Under the pieces are notes generated by a model. That model made no database searches, was not told the origin of the DNA, and saw only the letters and a program-made list of their open reading frames with translations. 8,827 nucleotides of DNA from Bryobacterales bacterium (GTDB lineage Bacteria > Acidobacteriota > Terriglobia > Bryobacterales > Bryobacteraceae): assembly GCA_009697495.1 (NCBI GenBank), contig SHUN01000091.1, forward strand, positions 1-8,827. The letters are read 5' to 3'. The number at the start of each line of letters is the position of its first letter. The stretch's first letter is position 1. Positions 1-6,725 of the stretch are shown here, in pieces. A program made the translations under genes and the position numbers.

Positions 1-861
1 CAGGGATTCAATGCGTTTGGCTGCTTCGATGGCAAGTGGATCCCCAGGGAATCGCTGGCGGAACGCCTCCAACGTCAGGAGGTCGCGCGAGGACGCGATC
101 CGATCCCATTCCGTGGCCGCCAGGGAGCGGGGAATAAAGGCGAATTCGTTGACCAGCGTGGAGATTTCCGCCGGGACCTGCTCCCCGTTGGTGGCCTGGC
201 TTACCTGTTGCTTGACTCGCCGGAGGACCGCGTCGAGGTTAATCCCAGGCTCGGTGGCTGCGTTGACCCAGGCTTCGGTAAAACGGCCAAGCTCGCGGCC
301 CGGAGCGGCTGGAACGCCGCGGCCTGGAAGGTTCGCCAGGGCGAGAACCAGGTTGGCGGCCCGGATATCCATGGACACCAGGCCGGGTTCGGGAAACTTC
401 TTTTCGATGACAGCGTCAGCCGGCGCGGCGTCCAGTATCACGAGTCCGGCGGCGAGCCGCTTCGTCTCCAGGTAGCGCACCAGACGCTTGACAGAGTAGG
501 CGTGGAACTCGATGCCATCGGCGCTATCGGGAGCGTAGCCAACAGGCAGCAGGTAATTCTCCCCCATTTCCTGTACCGCATAGCCGGAAAAGTAAAACGC
601 GCCGGTGTCGCCCGGTTGGACTTCCTGGAGAAACTTGTTAATTTCGCGCCCCAACGCTTCGGCTTCCACGTTTATCAACAGCGCAACCTGGAACTGGCTC
701 GCCGAAAGCGCGCGGGCAAACGCGCGGGCGTTGTTCGCCGCCTGCGCCGCGGCACCGGCATTCTTGTAGCTCGTGTTTCCGATGACCAGCGCACGCCGCG
801 TCTGCCCGGATAAGGCGAGGGCGGCGCAGACGAGCACGCACGCGAGGCGAGGGGGCGTCAT
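1..861 (-). CDS. Caspase-fold (peptidase C14-like) secreted protein lacking catalytic residues, 3'-partial
   Basis: Reading on the minus strand from the ATG at 861-859 gives 287 codons with no stop; the C-terminus lies outside the window. Residues 1-20 form a short signal peptide with a hydrophobic run (LACVLVCAALAL), which predicts export. A caspase p20 domain follows: strand ALVIGNTSY (24-32), a NNA variant of the usual NDA (43-45), FYFSGYA (89-95), NYLLPV (102-107) and strand VILDAAP (141-147). Beyond it, residues 193-243 resemble the usual post-p20 region (GRFTEAW, AVLRRVKQQV, FAFIP). Residues 251-287 resemble the W..I..S.D..L..F...FPG..L..A repeat that often follows bacterial caspase domains. 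In active relatives the His sits in SGHG and the Cys in DACR. Here these positions are Tyr94 and Ala146, so proteolysis is not expected. The start overlaps the kinase stop (TGATG), which suggests translational coupling. The fold assignment is firm; the function is unknown. Confidence 0.85.
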   Translation of the reverse strand, partial: MTPPRLACVLVCAALALSGQTRRALVIGNTSYKNAGAAAQAANNARAFARALSASQFQVALLINVEAEALGREINKFLQEVQPGDTGAFYFSGYAVQEMGENYLLPVGYAPDSADGIEFHAYSVKRLVRYLETKRLAAGLVILDAAPADAVIEKKFPEPGLVSMDIRAANLVLALANLPGRGVPAAPGRELGRFTEAWVNAATEPGINLDAVLRRVKQQVSQATNGEQVPAEISTLVNEFAFIPRSLAATEWDRIASSRDLLTLEAFRQRFPGDPLAIEAAKRIESL

Positions 862-2363
862 CAACGCGCCTGCTCCCGCCACAGGACGGTGAACCCGGTG
901 GCCTCGCGGCCGGACTGATTCACTATTATCAGCCGGAACCCATTACTGGCGGCAGGTTGCTGCATCACTCTTATATCGGCAGGACGGGTTTCAACCTGTA
1001 CAGCAACGCCGGCCGGCAGGCCGTTTCCGGAAATAGATCCCATGCGAACCCGATTGCGGACGATGACGAGTCGCTCCCCGGCGCCGAGCGTTCCCGACCA
1101 GGCGAACCGGCCTTCGGGAGATCCCATATAGCTGATTGCCGACTGATCGGGGCCGGGGTCTGGCGTTTGGACGGGTCGCGGCGCATCGGCAATCGGCGCA
1201 ACAACCGGAGTCTTGACGACAACCGCCGGCGCGGGCACCGTCTTCATTTCGACGGCTTTTTGCTTCGGTTCCGGCTTTGTCACCGCCAACTTAGCCTCCG
1301 CGGGCGGCTCGATGCGAGGCGAAGCGGGTGCAACGGCGACAGTCGGCGGCGGCGGCGCGACTGCCACCTCCACCCTGTGGCTCCGGGAGTAAAAATACGC
1401 CGCCATCGAGAGCGCAAGGCCTAGGCCAATACCAAGCAGGATCGGTGTCCGCTTCAGCTTGCCACTGCGCTTTGGTGCTATCTGTTCCGCATTCTTTTCA
1501 ACTACTTGCGGCTGACTGACTCCCGGCAAATGTGCCGCTCCCTGGTTCGGCAACAGGGCCGCTTCAAGGGCTTGAATGAATTCCGCACAGGTGTCATAAC
1601 GGCCGGTGGCTTCCTTACTCATCGCCCGGCGAAGAATCGAAGCCGCCGGCTCCATGACTGCTGCGTTCACTTCGGCCGCGCTCGGCGCTTCTACGGAGAG
1701 TATCTGGTGGACCAGGCCCGGAAGAGAATCCGCCTGGAACGGCCTGCGGCCCGTCAGCATTTCAAAGGCGATCACCGCGAGCGAGAACTGGTCGGAGCGG
1801 CCGTCGAGCGGCTTGGCGAGGATCTGTTCCGGGGACATGTAGGCGGGGGTGCCTATTGCCATCCCGGTTGAAGTCAGCGTAGCCGATTCGAGGATCTTTG
1901 CAACGCCGAAATCGGAGACCTTTGCGTGGCCAACCGAAGACACAAGGATATTCGCCGGTTTGATGTCGCGATGGATTATGCCCTTGGAATGCGCAAAGTC
2001 CAGGCCCGATGCGATCTCCCGAAGCACCCGCAGCAGACGCGGCCACGCCAGCAAACCCTCTCCCATAATCTTGTCCAGTGGAGGCCCGTCGACGTATTCC
2101 ATGACGAAGAACGTCATGTCGTTCTCCTCCGCCAGTTCGTACACCGTGACGATTGCGGGGTGGTTCAGCGAACCAGCCGACTGCGCTTCCCGCGCCAGCC
2201 GGATTTGCAAGTCTCTTCCGCCGGAAGAGCTCTGGAGTTCACGCGTAAGGACCGTTTTTATCGCCACCAGGCGATTCATCGTCAAATCGCGGCCGAGGTA
2301 TACGATACCGCACCCGCCCCTGCCGAGTTCGCCTTCCACGGTATATCGACCGATTTTGTCCAT
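861..2363 (-). CDS. Transmembrane PknB-type Ser/Thr protein kinase
   Basis: This 500-residue protein has a complete Hanks-type kinase domain: glycine loop GRGGCGIVY (14-22), VAIK with Lys36, helix-C Glu59, HRDIKPAN with catalytic Asp133 and Asn138, DFG (151-153), a Ser/Thr-rich activation loop (160-172) and SPE (177-179) in place of APE. All catalytic residues are present, so it should phosphorylate Ser/Thr. One hydrophobic segment (about 306-325) anchors it. A Pro/Ala/Val-rich linker (331-405) then leads to a beta-rich domain of about 90 residues (411-500) that would lie outside the cytoplasmic membrane and could sense a ligand. The start is fixed by an in-frame TGA four codons upstream. No Shine-Dalgarno is visible; a palindrome occupies that position. 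The next gene, a caspase-fold protein, overlaps its stop, so the two probably share a transcript. Substrates are unknown; CarD, encoded divergently, is only a candidate by proximity. Confidence 0.95.
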   Translation of the reverse strand: MDKIGRYTVEGELGRGGCGIVYLGRDLTMNRLVAIKTVLTRELQSSSGGRDLQIRLAREAQSAGSLNHPAIVTVYELAEENDMTFFVMEYVDGPPLDKIMGEGLLAWPRLLRVLREIASGLDFAHSKGIIHRDIKPANILVSSVGHAKVSDFGVAKILESATLTSTGMAIGTPAYMSPEQILAKPLDGRSDQFSLAVIAFEMLTGRRPFQADSLPGLVHQILSVEAPSAAEVNAAVMEPAASILRRAMSKEATGRYDTCAEFIQALEAALLPNQGAAHLPGVSQPQVVEKNAEQIAPKRSGKLKRTPILLGIGLGLALSMAAYFYSRSHRVEVAVAPPPPTVAVAPASPRIEPPAEAKLAVTKPEPKQKAVEMKTVPAPAVVVKTPVVAPIADAPRPVQTPDPGPDQSAISYMGSPEGRFAWSGTLGAGERLVIVRNRVRMGSISGNGLPAGVAVQVETRPADIRVMQQPAASNGFRLIIVNQSGREATGFTVLWREQAR

Positions 2364-2373
2364 GTGTCTGGTT

Positions 2374-2390
2374 CAGTACGTCTTGTACTG
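2374..2390. promoter_or_regulatory. Palindrome CAGTAC-N5-GTACTG before the kinase start
   Basis: Perfect 6-bp inverted repeat arms (2374-2379 and 2385-2390) flank a 5-base spacer. The element lies 10 bases upstream of the kinase ATG and covers the place where a Shine-Dalgarno would be expected. It could be a dimeric repressor operator or a 5'-leader hairpin that limits translation. No known regulator is matched, and a 12-base dyad can arise by chance. Confidence 0.35.
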
Positions 2391-2621
2391 CTAGTTTAAC
2401 GGAACGCCATCCGCCAAGGAATCAATAATTTGCAGAAATTTTCCGCCGGTTCTGGAAATACACGAAGCCTCGGTGGTGTTCTTTTTGGCTTCCGCGCAAA
2501 CCACCAACACTGGGTGGCACGCTCCTATTATTACGCAGTGTTGAGAAACTCCTAGATGCGCTTCAAGAGCAAAGAGTTTCACCCGCTAACCGATTTGTCT
2601 CTAGTTTTATTGGATTTTATA

Positions 2622-2650
2622 TTGACACATCCCTGTCCCCCGTTTACCAT
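2622..2650 (+). promoter_or_regulatory. Sigma70-type promoter of carD
   Basis: A perfect -35 hexamer TTGACA (2622-2627) is followed by a 17-base spacer and the -10 hexamer TACCAT (2645-2650, four of six consensus bases). An AT-rich stretch just upstream (about 2600-2621) could act as an UP element. Transcription would begin near 2657, leaving a leader of about 44 bases before carD. A perfect 8-bp palindrome TTAGCTAA (2650-2657) spans the predicted start site and might be a regulator site, though it is short. Confidence 0.65.
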
Positions 2651-2700
2651 TAGCTAACGCTCTAGTGTAGTCAATTTAACAACTCACAGAAGGTGTAATC

Positions 2701-3222
2701 ATGGGTCCCTGCACGACCTTCCACATTGGCGATAAAGTGGTTTACCCCAACCATGGTGTTGGTACGATCGAGAATATCAGCACTCGCAATTTCGGGGCGC
2801 AGTTGGAGCGCTTCTACCTTTTGCGACTCAGCTATAACAGAATGACCGTAATGGTACCCTTCAGCCACGCGGGCGATGTGGGCCTACGAAAAGTCACCAA
2901 GGGAACCGAGGTCAACCGAGTACTGACCTTCCTTGCGACCGGTGAGGTAAAGCGGATACAGGACTGGAAAGACCGGTTTAAGGAAAATTCTGACAAGATG
3001 CGCGTTGGCGGCCTCATGGGCCTCGCCGAAGTCTTCAAGGAACTGGTAATCCTCCAAACCGCGAAGCCGCTCTCGTTCCGCGAAAAGAAGATGCTCGATT
3101 GCTCGCGGCGCATGTTGATCACTGAGGTTTCCATCGCCCGCGCGATAGCCGACACGGAATCGATTCAGTTGTTGACTCGATCGCTGGCCAAGGCAAGTTT
3201 GCCGATGCCCGTGGCGATGTAA
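2701..3222 (+). CDS. carD: CarD/CdnL-family RNA polymerase-binding transcription regulator
   Basis: This 173-residue protein spans the whole CarD/CdnL family and is close to its usual length of about 160. The N-terminal Tudor-like RNA polymerase interaction domain is seen in FHIGDKVVYPNHGVGTI (7-23), with MTVMVP (48-53) and VGLRKV (60-65). The helical C-terminal domain includes QDWKDRFKEN (87-96), GLMGLAEVFKEL (104-115) and LSFREKKML (124-132). Trp89 aligns with the conserved tryptophan that in mycobacterial and Thermus CarD wedges into the upstream edge of the transcription bubble. CarD proteins stabilise open complexes at sigma70/sigmaA promoters, often of rRNA and growth genes. The start is supported by AGAAGGTG at 2688-2695 and by the promoter at 2622-2650. 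An enolase-superfamily gene follows after 10 bases with no promoter of its own, so they are probably co-transcribed. About five residues precede the usual family start. Confidence 0.93.
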   Translation: MGPCTTFHIGDKVVYPNHGVGTIENISTRNFGAQLERFYLLRLSYNRMTVMVPFSHAGDVGLRKVTKGTEVNRVLTFLATGEVKRIQDWKDRFKENSDKMRVGGLMGLAEVFKELVILQTAKPLSFREKKMLDCSRRMLITEVSIARAIADTESIQLLTRSLAKASLPMPVAM

Positions 3223-3232
3223 TTCTCGCGTT

Positions 3233-4381
3233 TTGCGGATCACAGCAATAGAGACTCTTTATCTGGCTGGCGGCATCACGGTGCACGCCGGGCCGATTCA
3301 GTGGCTTTGGGTCAAAATCCATACCGATAGCGGCCTCTACGGCCTGGGCGAAACCTATCCGCACCCAGGCTCGGAAGAGGCCGTTATCCATTCGCGCCTG
3401 GCATCACGGCTGCTGGGCCAGGACCCCGGGCGCATCGAAGGTTTGTGGGCGTCGATGTTCGACGCCGTTTCCTATTCCGGTTGGGCCGGTGCGGAGATGC
3501 GCGCCATCAGCGCCGTGGACACAGCGCTCTGGGACCTTAAAGGGAAAGCCCTCGGCGTGCCGGTCTACGAACTCCTCGGCGGGGCGACGCGCGACAAAAT
3601 CCGAACCTACAATACCTGCTACGACCACATTTCGTTCCTCGACGAACCGGTACGGCTCGCCGAAAGCCTGCTCGACTCCGGCATCACCGGCATGAAAATC
3701 TGGCCCTTTGATCCGATCGCCAAACGGACCGGCGGCAACTACATCACCCCCGCGCAGATCAGGGAGGGCCTTCGCCCGCTCCGTCTCATCAAGGAAAAAT
3801 TCGGCGATTCCATGGAAGTGGCCATGGAATTTCACGGCTATTGGAGTCTGCCCTGCGCGATTCAGATTGCCCGCGCCTGCGAAGAGTTCTCTCCCATGTG
3901 GCTGGAAGAGATGCTCGGCCAGGACAATATGGCGGCGTATCGCGAATTGGCTTCGTCGACGCGCCTGCCATTGACGATCAGCGAGCGCCTGATGACAACC
4001 TGGCAGTACCGCGAACTCCTCGCCAACGGCGCGGCGCGAATCGTCATGCCGGACGTGGCCTGGTGCGGCGGGTTGACGCAAGCGAAAAAAATCGCAGACA
4101 TGGGCGCCGCACATTATCTCCCCGTCGCTCCGCACAACTGCGGCGGGCCGATTCTGCACGCCGCGACGATGCACCTCGCCGCAGCCGTGCCGAATCTGAA
4201 TATCGCCGAATCGGTGCGCCGGCATTACGCCGATGAGTACCTGCCGATTGTCGGTCCAATCGATGGACCCCGCGACGGATTCTTCGATCTTCCCCGCGGA
4301 CCGGGATTGGGGATGGATTTGTTACCCTCTGTTTTGGAGCGCGCGGATTTGGTGCGGCGCCGGATTGATTGCGCGCCGTGA
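3233..4381 (+). CDS. Enolase superfamily (mandelate racemase/muconate lactonizing enzyme-like) protein
   Basis: This 382-residue protein has the size and layout of acid-sugar dehydratases and racemases: an N-terminal capping domain beginning RITAIET, followed by a beta/alpha barrel. Visible barrel motifs are MKIWPFD (154-160; Lys155 after the second strand), MEFHGYW (198-204), WLEEM (223-227), ISERL (249-253), MPDVAWCGG (272-280) and PHNCGGP (300-306). Likely Mg2+ ligands are Glu199, Glu225 and Glu251. His301 with Asp274 would form the usual His-Asp general-base pair. The order resembles galactonate dehydratases, but the first ligand is Glu rather than Asp and strand two lacks a plain KxK, so the substrate cannot be named. 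Translation must start at TTG (3233): family similarity begins there and no ATG occurs before Met89. No Shine-Dalgarno is visible; coupling to carD, which stops 10 bases earlier, may supply ribosomes. It is probably a cytoplasmic sugar-acid enzyme. Confidence 0.88.
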   Translation: MRITAIETLYLAGGITVHAGPIQWLWVKIHTDSGLYGLGETYPHPGSEEAVIHSRLASRLLGQDPGRIEGLWASMFDAVSYSGWAGAEMRAISAVDTALWDLKGKALGVPVYELLGGATRDKIRTYNTCYDHISFLDEPVRLAESLLDSGITGMKIWPFDPIAKRTGGNYITPAQIREGLRPLRLIKEKFGDSMEVAMEFHGYWSLPCAIQIARACEEFSPMWLEEMLGQDNMAAYRELASSTRLPLTISERLMTTWQYRELLANGAARIVMPDVAWCGGLTQAKKIADMGAAHYLPVAPHNCGGPILHAATMHLAAAVPNLNIAESVRRHYADEYLPIVGPIDGPRDGFFDLPRGPGLGMDLLPSVLERADLVRRRIDCAP

Positions 4382-4449
4382 TCGGCCCGAAAACAAATGT
4401 GGCCCACACGCCTGCTTTTCCCCGCGTATAACCACGAACGGAGATTCGC

Positions 4450-6357
4450 ATGCTTTTCAAACTACTCATTGCCGGAATAGCCTGCCTGCCGCTAATTGCC
4501 GCGGACGACGTATTCGCCGCAATTCGCGGCAATGACATCACCCGCCTGAAAGCGCTAACACCCGCCGAACTGGCTGAGCGCGACAAGAGCGGAGTGACCC
4601 CGTTGTTATACTCCTCCGCCCTGGGAAGCCTTGAAGGCATGCGAATTCTAATCGCCGCCGGCGCCGACGCCAACGCCGCCGACAACGCTGGATCGACGCC
4701 CCTCCTCTGGGCCGCCTGCGATCCCGCCCGCGTCGCGCTGCTATTGGCCAACGGCGCCAAAGCCGACGCCAAAACAAAGGCCGGTCGCACGCCGTTGATG
4801 GCCGCGTCCTCCTGCGAAAGCGGCCTGGAATCGATAAAGCTTTTGCTCGCCAAAGGCGCGGACGTAAACGCCGTCGCCGAAGACAGACAATCGCCGATGA
4901 TGGAGGCGGCGTTCTCCGGCGGACCGCGAATCATGCGTGCGCTTTTGGCCGCCGGAGCCAAGGTCGAAGTGGCCGATGGCGGCGGCTTCACCGCGCTGAT
5001 GGGCGCCGTCGGTTGGGACGATCTGGAACTGGTCCGCCTGATGCTCGCTAAGGGCGCTAACGTTAACGCCGCCAATACCTTCGCGGGCAAAGTGGTGCAC
5101 GGCGATATCGCCCTGAAGCAGTTGACGCCGCTCATGATGGCCGTTCCGTTCGGAACGCCGGAACTCGTGAAAACGCTGCTCGACGCGGGTGCCCAGGTGA
5201 ACGCGAAAGATTCGCGCGGCATGACGCCGCTGGCGTTCTCGGTCGCCAGTACCCGGCAGGACGTGCGTGTGGTGCGGGTGCTGCTCGCCAAGGGCGCCGA
5301 TGTGAATGTGGTCAGCACTGCCGGCGAAACCGCCCTCGATTGGGCCCGCAAATTTGGTTCGAACGAAGTCATCGCGGCCCTGGAAAAAGCCGGCACCAAA
5401 GGAAACCCGGTCCCGGCCGCTCCAGCGCGCTCCGCGACCCCGTTAACAGCCCGCGCCGCGGCCGAAAAAAGCGTCGGCTTATTGCAGAAATCGGTCGATT
5501 CCTTCTTCGCCAAAAGTAACTGCGTCGCCTGTCACCATCAGCCGCTGGCCGCGGTAGCCGTAAAGGCGGCCCGCGACGCCGGGCTCTCCGTCGACGAAAA
5601 GAGATTCGATCTCATGAAGAAGACGATGGTGGCTCTACTGGCGCCGCGGCCTTCGGAAGTATTGGGTATGAATGTCGGACCGGCGGGCATCGACGGACTC
5701 TCGAACACGACTCTTGCCCTGGCCGCGGCCGGCCAGGAACCGGGCTTGTTGACCGACAGCGCGGTGGCCTATTTGGCGGCCCGCCAAGCGGCGAATGGAT
5801 CGTGGGAGGAGTCCAATACCATCGCGCGGACGCCGATGGCGGATTCCACCATTACCAAGTCGGTCTACTCGATGCGCGCCATGCAACTCTATGCGTTTCC
5901 TTCCCGTAAGGCCGAGATCGACGGACGCGTGGCCAAGGCGCGCGATTGGCTCGCGCACGCCAAACCGCGAACATCCTATGAGCGCGCGGAAGTCCTGATG
6001 GGCCTCGGGTGGGCCGCCGCCGATACAGCATCGCTCCAAAAAGCGGCTGCGGCGCTTGTAAAGGACCAGCGCGCCGACGGCGGCTGGGGGCAGTTGGCCG
6101 GTTTAGGCAGCGACGCATATGCCACCGGATTAGCTCTCCGCGCGTTGAAGGAGTCCGGCGTCGCGGCGAAGTTCTCCCAAGCCTACGAAAAAGGCGTCGC
6201 TTATCTCTTAAAAACCCAACTCGACGACGGCTCCTGGTACGTGCGCAGCCGCGCCGTAAAGCTGCAACCGTATTTCCAGTCCGGCTTTCCCCACGACCAC
6301 GAGCAGTGGATCTCCTACGTGGCCACCGCCAACGCCGCCGTCGGCCTGCTGCGGTAG
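4450..6357 (+). CDS. Secreted ankyrin-repeat / CxxCH / QW-repeat alpha-toroid fusion protein
   Basis: This 635-residue protein starts with a signal peptide (1-18, MLFKLLIAGIACLPLIAA). About eight or nine ankyrin repeats follow (20-315), with repeated TPLL/TPLM starts and GADVNA-type turns at GADANA, GADVNA, GANVNA and GAQVNA. One repeat carries an insertion of about 11 residues near 210-223. After a Pro/Ala linker (316-335) comes CVACHH (358-363), a single c-type haem attachment motif. The C-terminal part has three QW motifs, Q-x3-G-x-W, at 446-452, 540-546 and 590-596. These are typical of the alpha/alpha-toroid folds of terpene cyclases, prenyltransferases and related repeat proteins. No DxDD cyclase motif was seen, so it is probably not a hopene cyclase. 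Ankyrin repeats suggest protein binding and CxxCH suggests redox use outside the cytoplasm. GGAG at 4440-4443 supports the start. The gene lies 68 bases after the enolase-family gene and may share its transcript. The exact function is unknown. Confidence 0.88.
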   Translation: MLFKLLIAGIACLPLIAADDVFAAIRGNDITRLKALTPAELAERDKSGVTPLLYSSALGSLEGMRILIAAGADANAADNAGSTPLLWAACDPARVALLLANGAKADAKTKAGRTPLMAASSCESGLESIKLLLAKGADVNAVAEDRQSPMMEAAFSGGPRIMRALLAAGAKVEVADGGGFTALMGAVGWDDLELVRLMLAKGANVNAANTFAGKVVHGDIALKQLTPLMMAVPFGTPELVKTLLDAGAQVNAKDSRGMTPLAFSVASTRQDVRVVRVLLAKGADVNVVSTAGETALDWARKFGSNEVIAALEKAGTKGNPVPAAPARSATPLTARAAAEKSVGLLQKSVDSFFAKSNCVACHHQPLAAVAVKAARDAGLSVDEKRFDLMKKTMVALLAPRPSEVLGMNVGPAGIDGLSNTTLALAAAGQEPGLLTDSAVAYLAARQAANGSWEESNTIARTPMADSTITKSVYSMRAMQLYAFPSRKAEIDGRVAKARDWLAHAKPRTSYERAEVLMGLGWAAADTASLQKAAAALVKDQRADGGWGQLAGLGSDAYATGLALRALKESGVAAKFSQAYEKGVAYLLKTQLDDGSWYVRSRAVKLQPYFQSGFPHDHEQWISYVATANAAVGLLR

Positions 6358-6412
6358 GCAGTTACAGTTCGTCTCCCAATTCTGGCGGACGACCGCGGCC
6401 GGCCCGCGCCGA

Positions 6413-6580
6413 TCACTCTCGAAAATAACTCTCCGTCCGGATGGCCGAAAGTTTTTCGGCAACCGCAACATTGGTCAACTGGTTCAACGCCACACCCGCA
6501 TCGGCGGCCAACTTCTTGACTAAATAATGCCCATCCCCCCGAAAAGGTCAAATTGGCATCGAGAACGTATAGGTTTTCAT
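6413..6580 (-). pseudogene. Disrupted ribbon-helix-helix (HicB/CopG-like) antitoxin gene
   Basis: Reading the minus strand from ATG at 6580 gives MKTYTFSMPI, then an in-frame TGA (6550-6548). After a short degenerate stretch comes HYLVKKLAADAGVALNQ and, directly after it, LTNVAVAEKLSAIRTESYFRE, with a TGA stop at 6415-6413. This is the pattern of small antitoxins of the HicB-like/ribbon-helix-helix type: a DNA-binding beta strand (TFSMP), a helix with KKLAxDxGV, the turn and second helix NQxxNxAxAEKL, and a tail like SALRTEEYFRE. The strand-to-helix spacing is about five residues longer than usual, so an indel probably accompanies the stop. An intact protein would bind its own operator and pair with a toxin encoded next to it. 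No toxin gene is recognisable downstream, where the ankyrin gene ends at 6357. The other possibility is a short fragment restarted at an internal GTG or TTG, which seems unlikely. Confidence 0.65.
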
Positions 6581-6647
6581 CACCGGGGCGACGGCCTCTG
6601 CTGGGAACGGCTCTTACCCGTTTTCCCGCTGATGAAAACTTATTACG
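6566..6647. repeat. Imperfect inverted repeat with a nested hairpin
   Basis: ATAGGTTTTCATCA (6569-6582) pairs with TGATGAAAACTTAT (6630-6643) over 14 positions with one G-T wobble. After a one-base bulge the pairing continues through CGTA (6566-6569) and TACG (6644-6647). Inside, GGGAACGG (6603-6610) can pair with CCGTT plus CCC (6618-6627, two-base bulge) across a 7-base loop. The left arm contains the start codon of the antitoxin relic; the right arm mirrors it, carrying ATGAAAAC on the plus strand. It may be an autoregulatory operator, a small mobile-element remnant, or an inverted duplication of the antitoxin 5' end. Confidence 0.55.
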
Positions 6648-6719
6648 ATAAAGGCGTCTACAACGGTGTCGGCCATACGGATTTCATTATCTTAGGGCTT
6701 TTCATCGGCGAACAAATAC

Positions 6720-6725
6720 TATATT
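6720..6725 (+). promoter_or_regulatory. Possible -10 element before the dihaem cytochrome
   Basis: TATATT matches the -10 consensus at five of six positions and lies 10 bases before the chosen ATG (6736). Transcription from it would leave an almost leaderless message, in line with the lack of a Shine-Dalgarno. No good -35 hexamer is found at 16-18 bases upstream, so this is weak. Confidence 0.25.

Larger units (their letters stand above)
2364..2700. other. Divergent intergenic region between kinase and carD
   Basis: This 337-base gap separates the leftward kinase from the rightward carD. It is visibly more AT-rich than the genes around it, especially 2590-2625. It contains the carD promoter and a palindrome next to the kinase start, listed separately. 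A run of alternating GGTGG/CCACC/GGTGG blocks (2472-2517) could form weak alternative hairpins, but with stems of only 5-6 bp it is not called as an element. The short open frames here lack ribosome binding sites and recognisable domains, so no small gene is called. No convincing -35/-10 pair for the kinase was found. Confidence 0.7.

Noticed and set aside
208..813. 201-codon plus-strand open frame
   Set aside because: It is antisense to the caspase-fold gene, whose minus-strand frame shows clear family motifs.
2391..2582. 63-codon minus-strand frame in the divergent region
   Set aside because: It starts at GTG with no Shine-Dalgarno and has no recognisable domain; the region is better explained as regulatory.
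4382..4449. Terminator or promoter between the enolase-family gene and the ankyrin gene
   Set aside because: Only a 4-bp GGCC pairing is visible, with no T-tract, and no -35/-10 pair could be supported.
4044..5513. 489-codon open frame on the minus strand
   Set aside because: It is antisense to the enolase-family and ankyrin genes and made mostly of Ser, Ala, Arg and Thr, a common shadow in GC-rich DNA. No domain or start signal is visible.
6444..6460. Hairpin GCCGAAA-GTT-TTTCGGC as a terminator for the ankyrin gene
   Set aside because: It has no T-tract on either strand and falls inside the antitoxin relic codons for A-E-K-L-S-A, so the symmetry is explained by coding.
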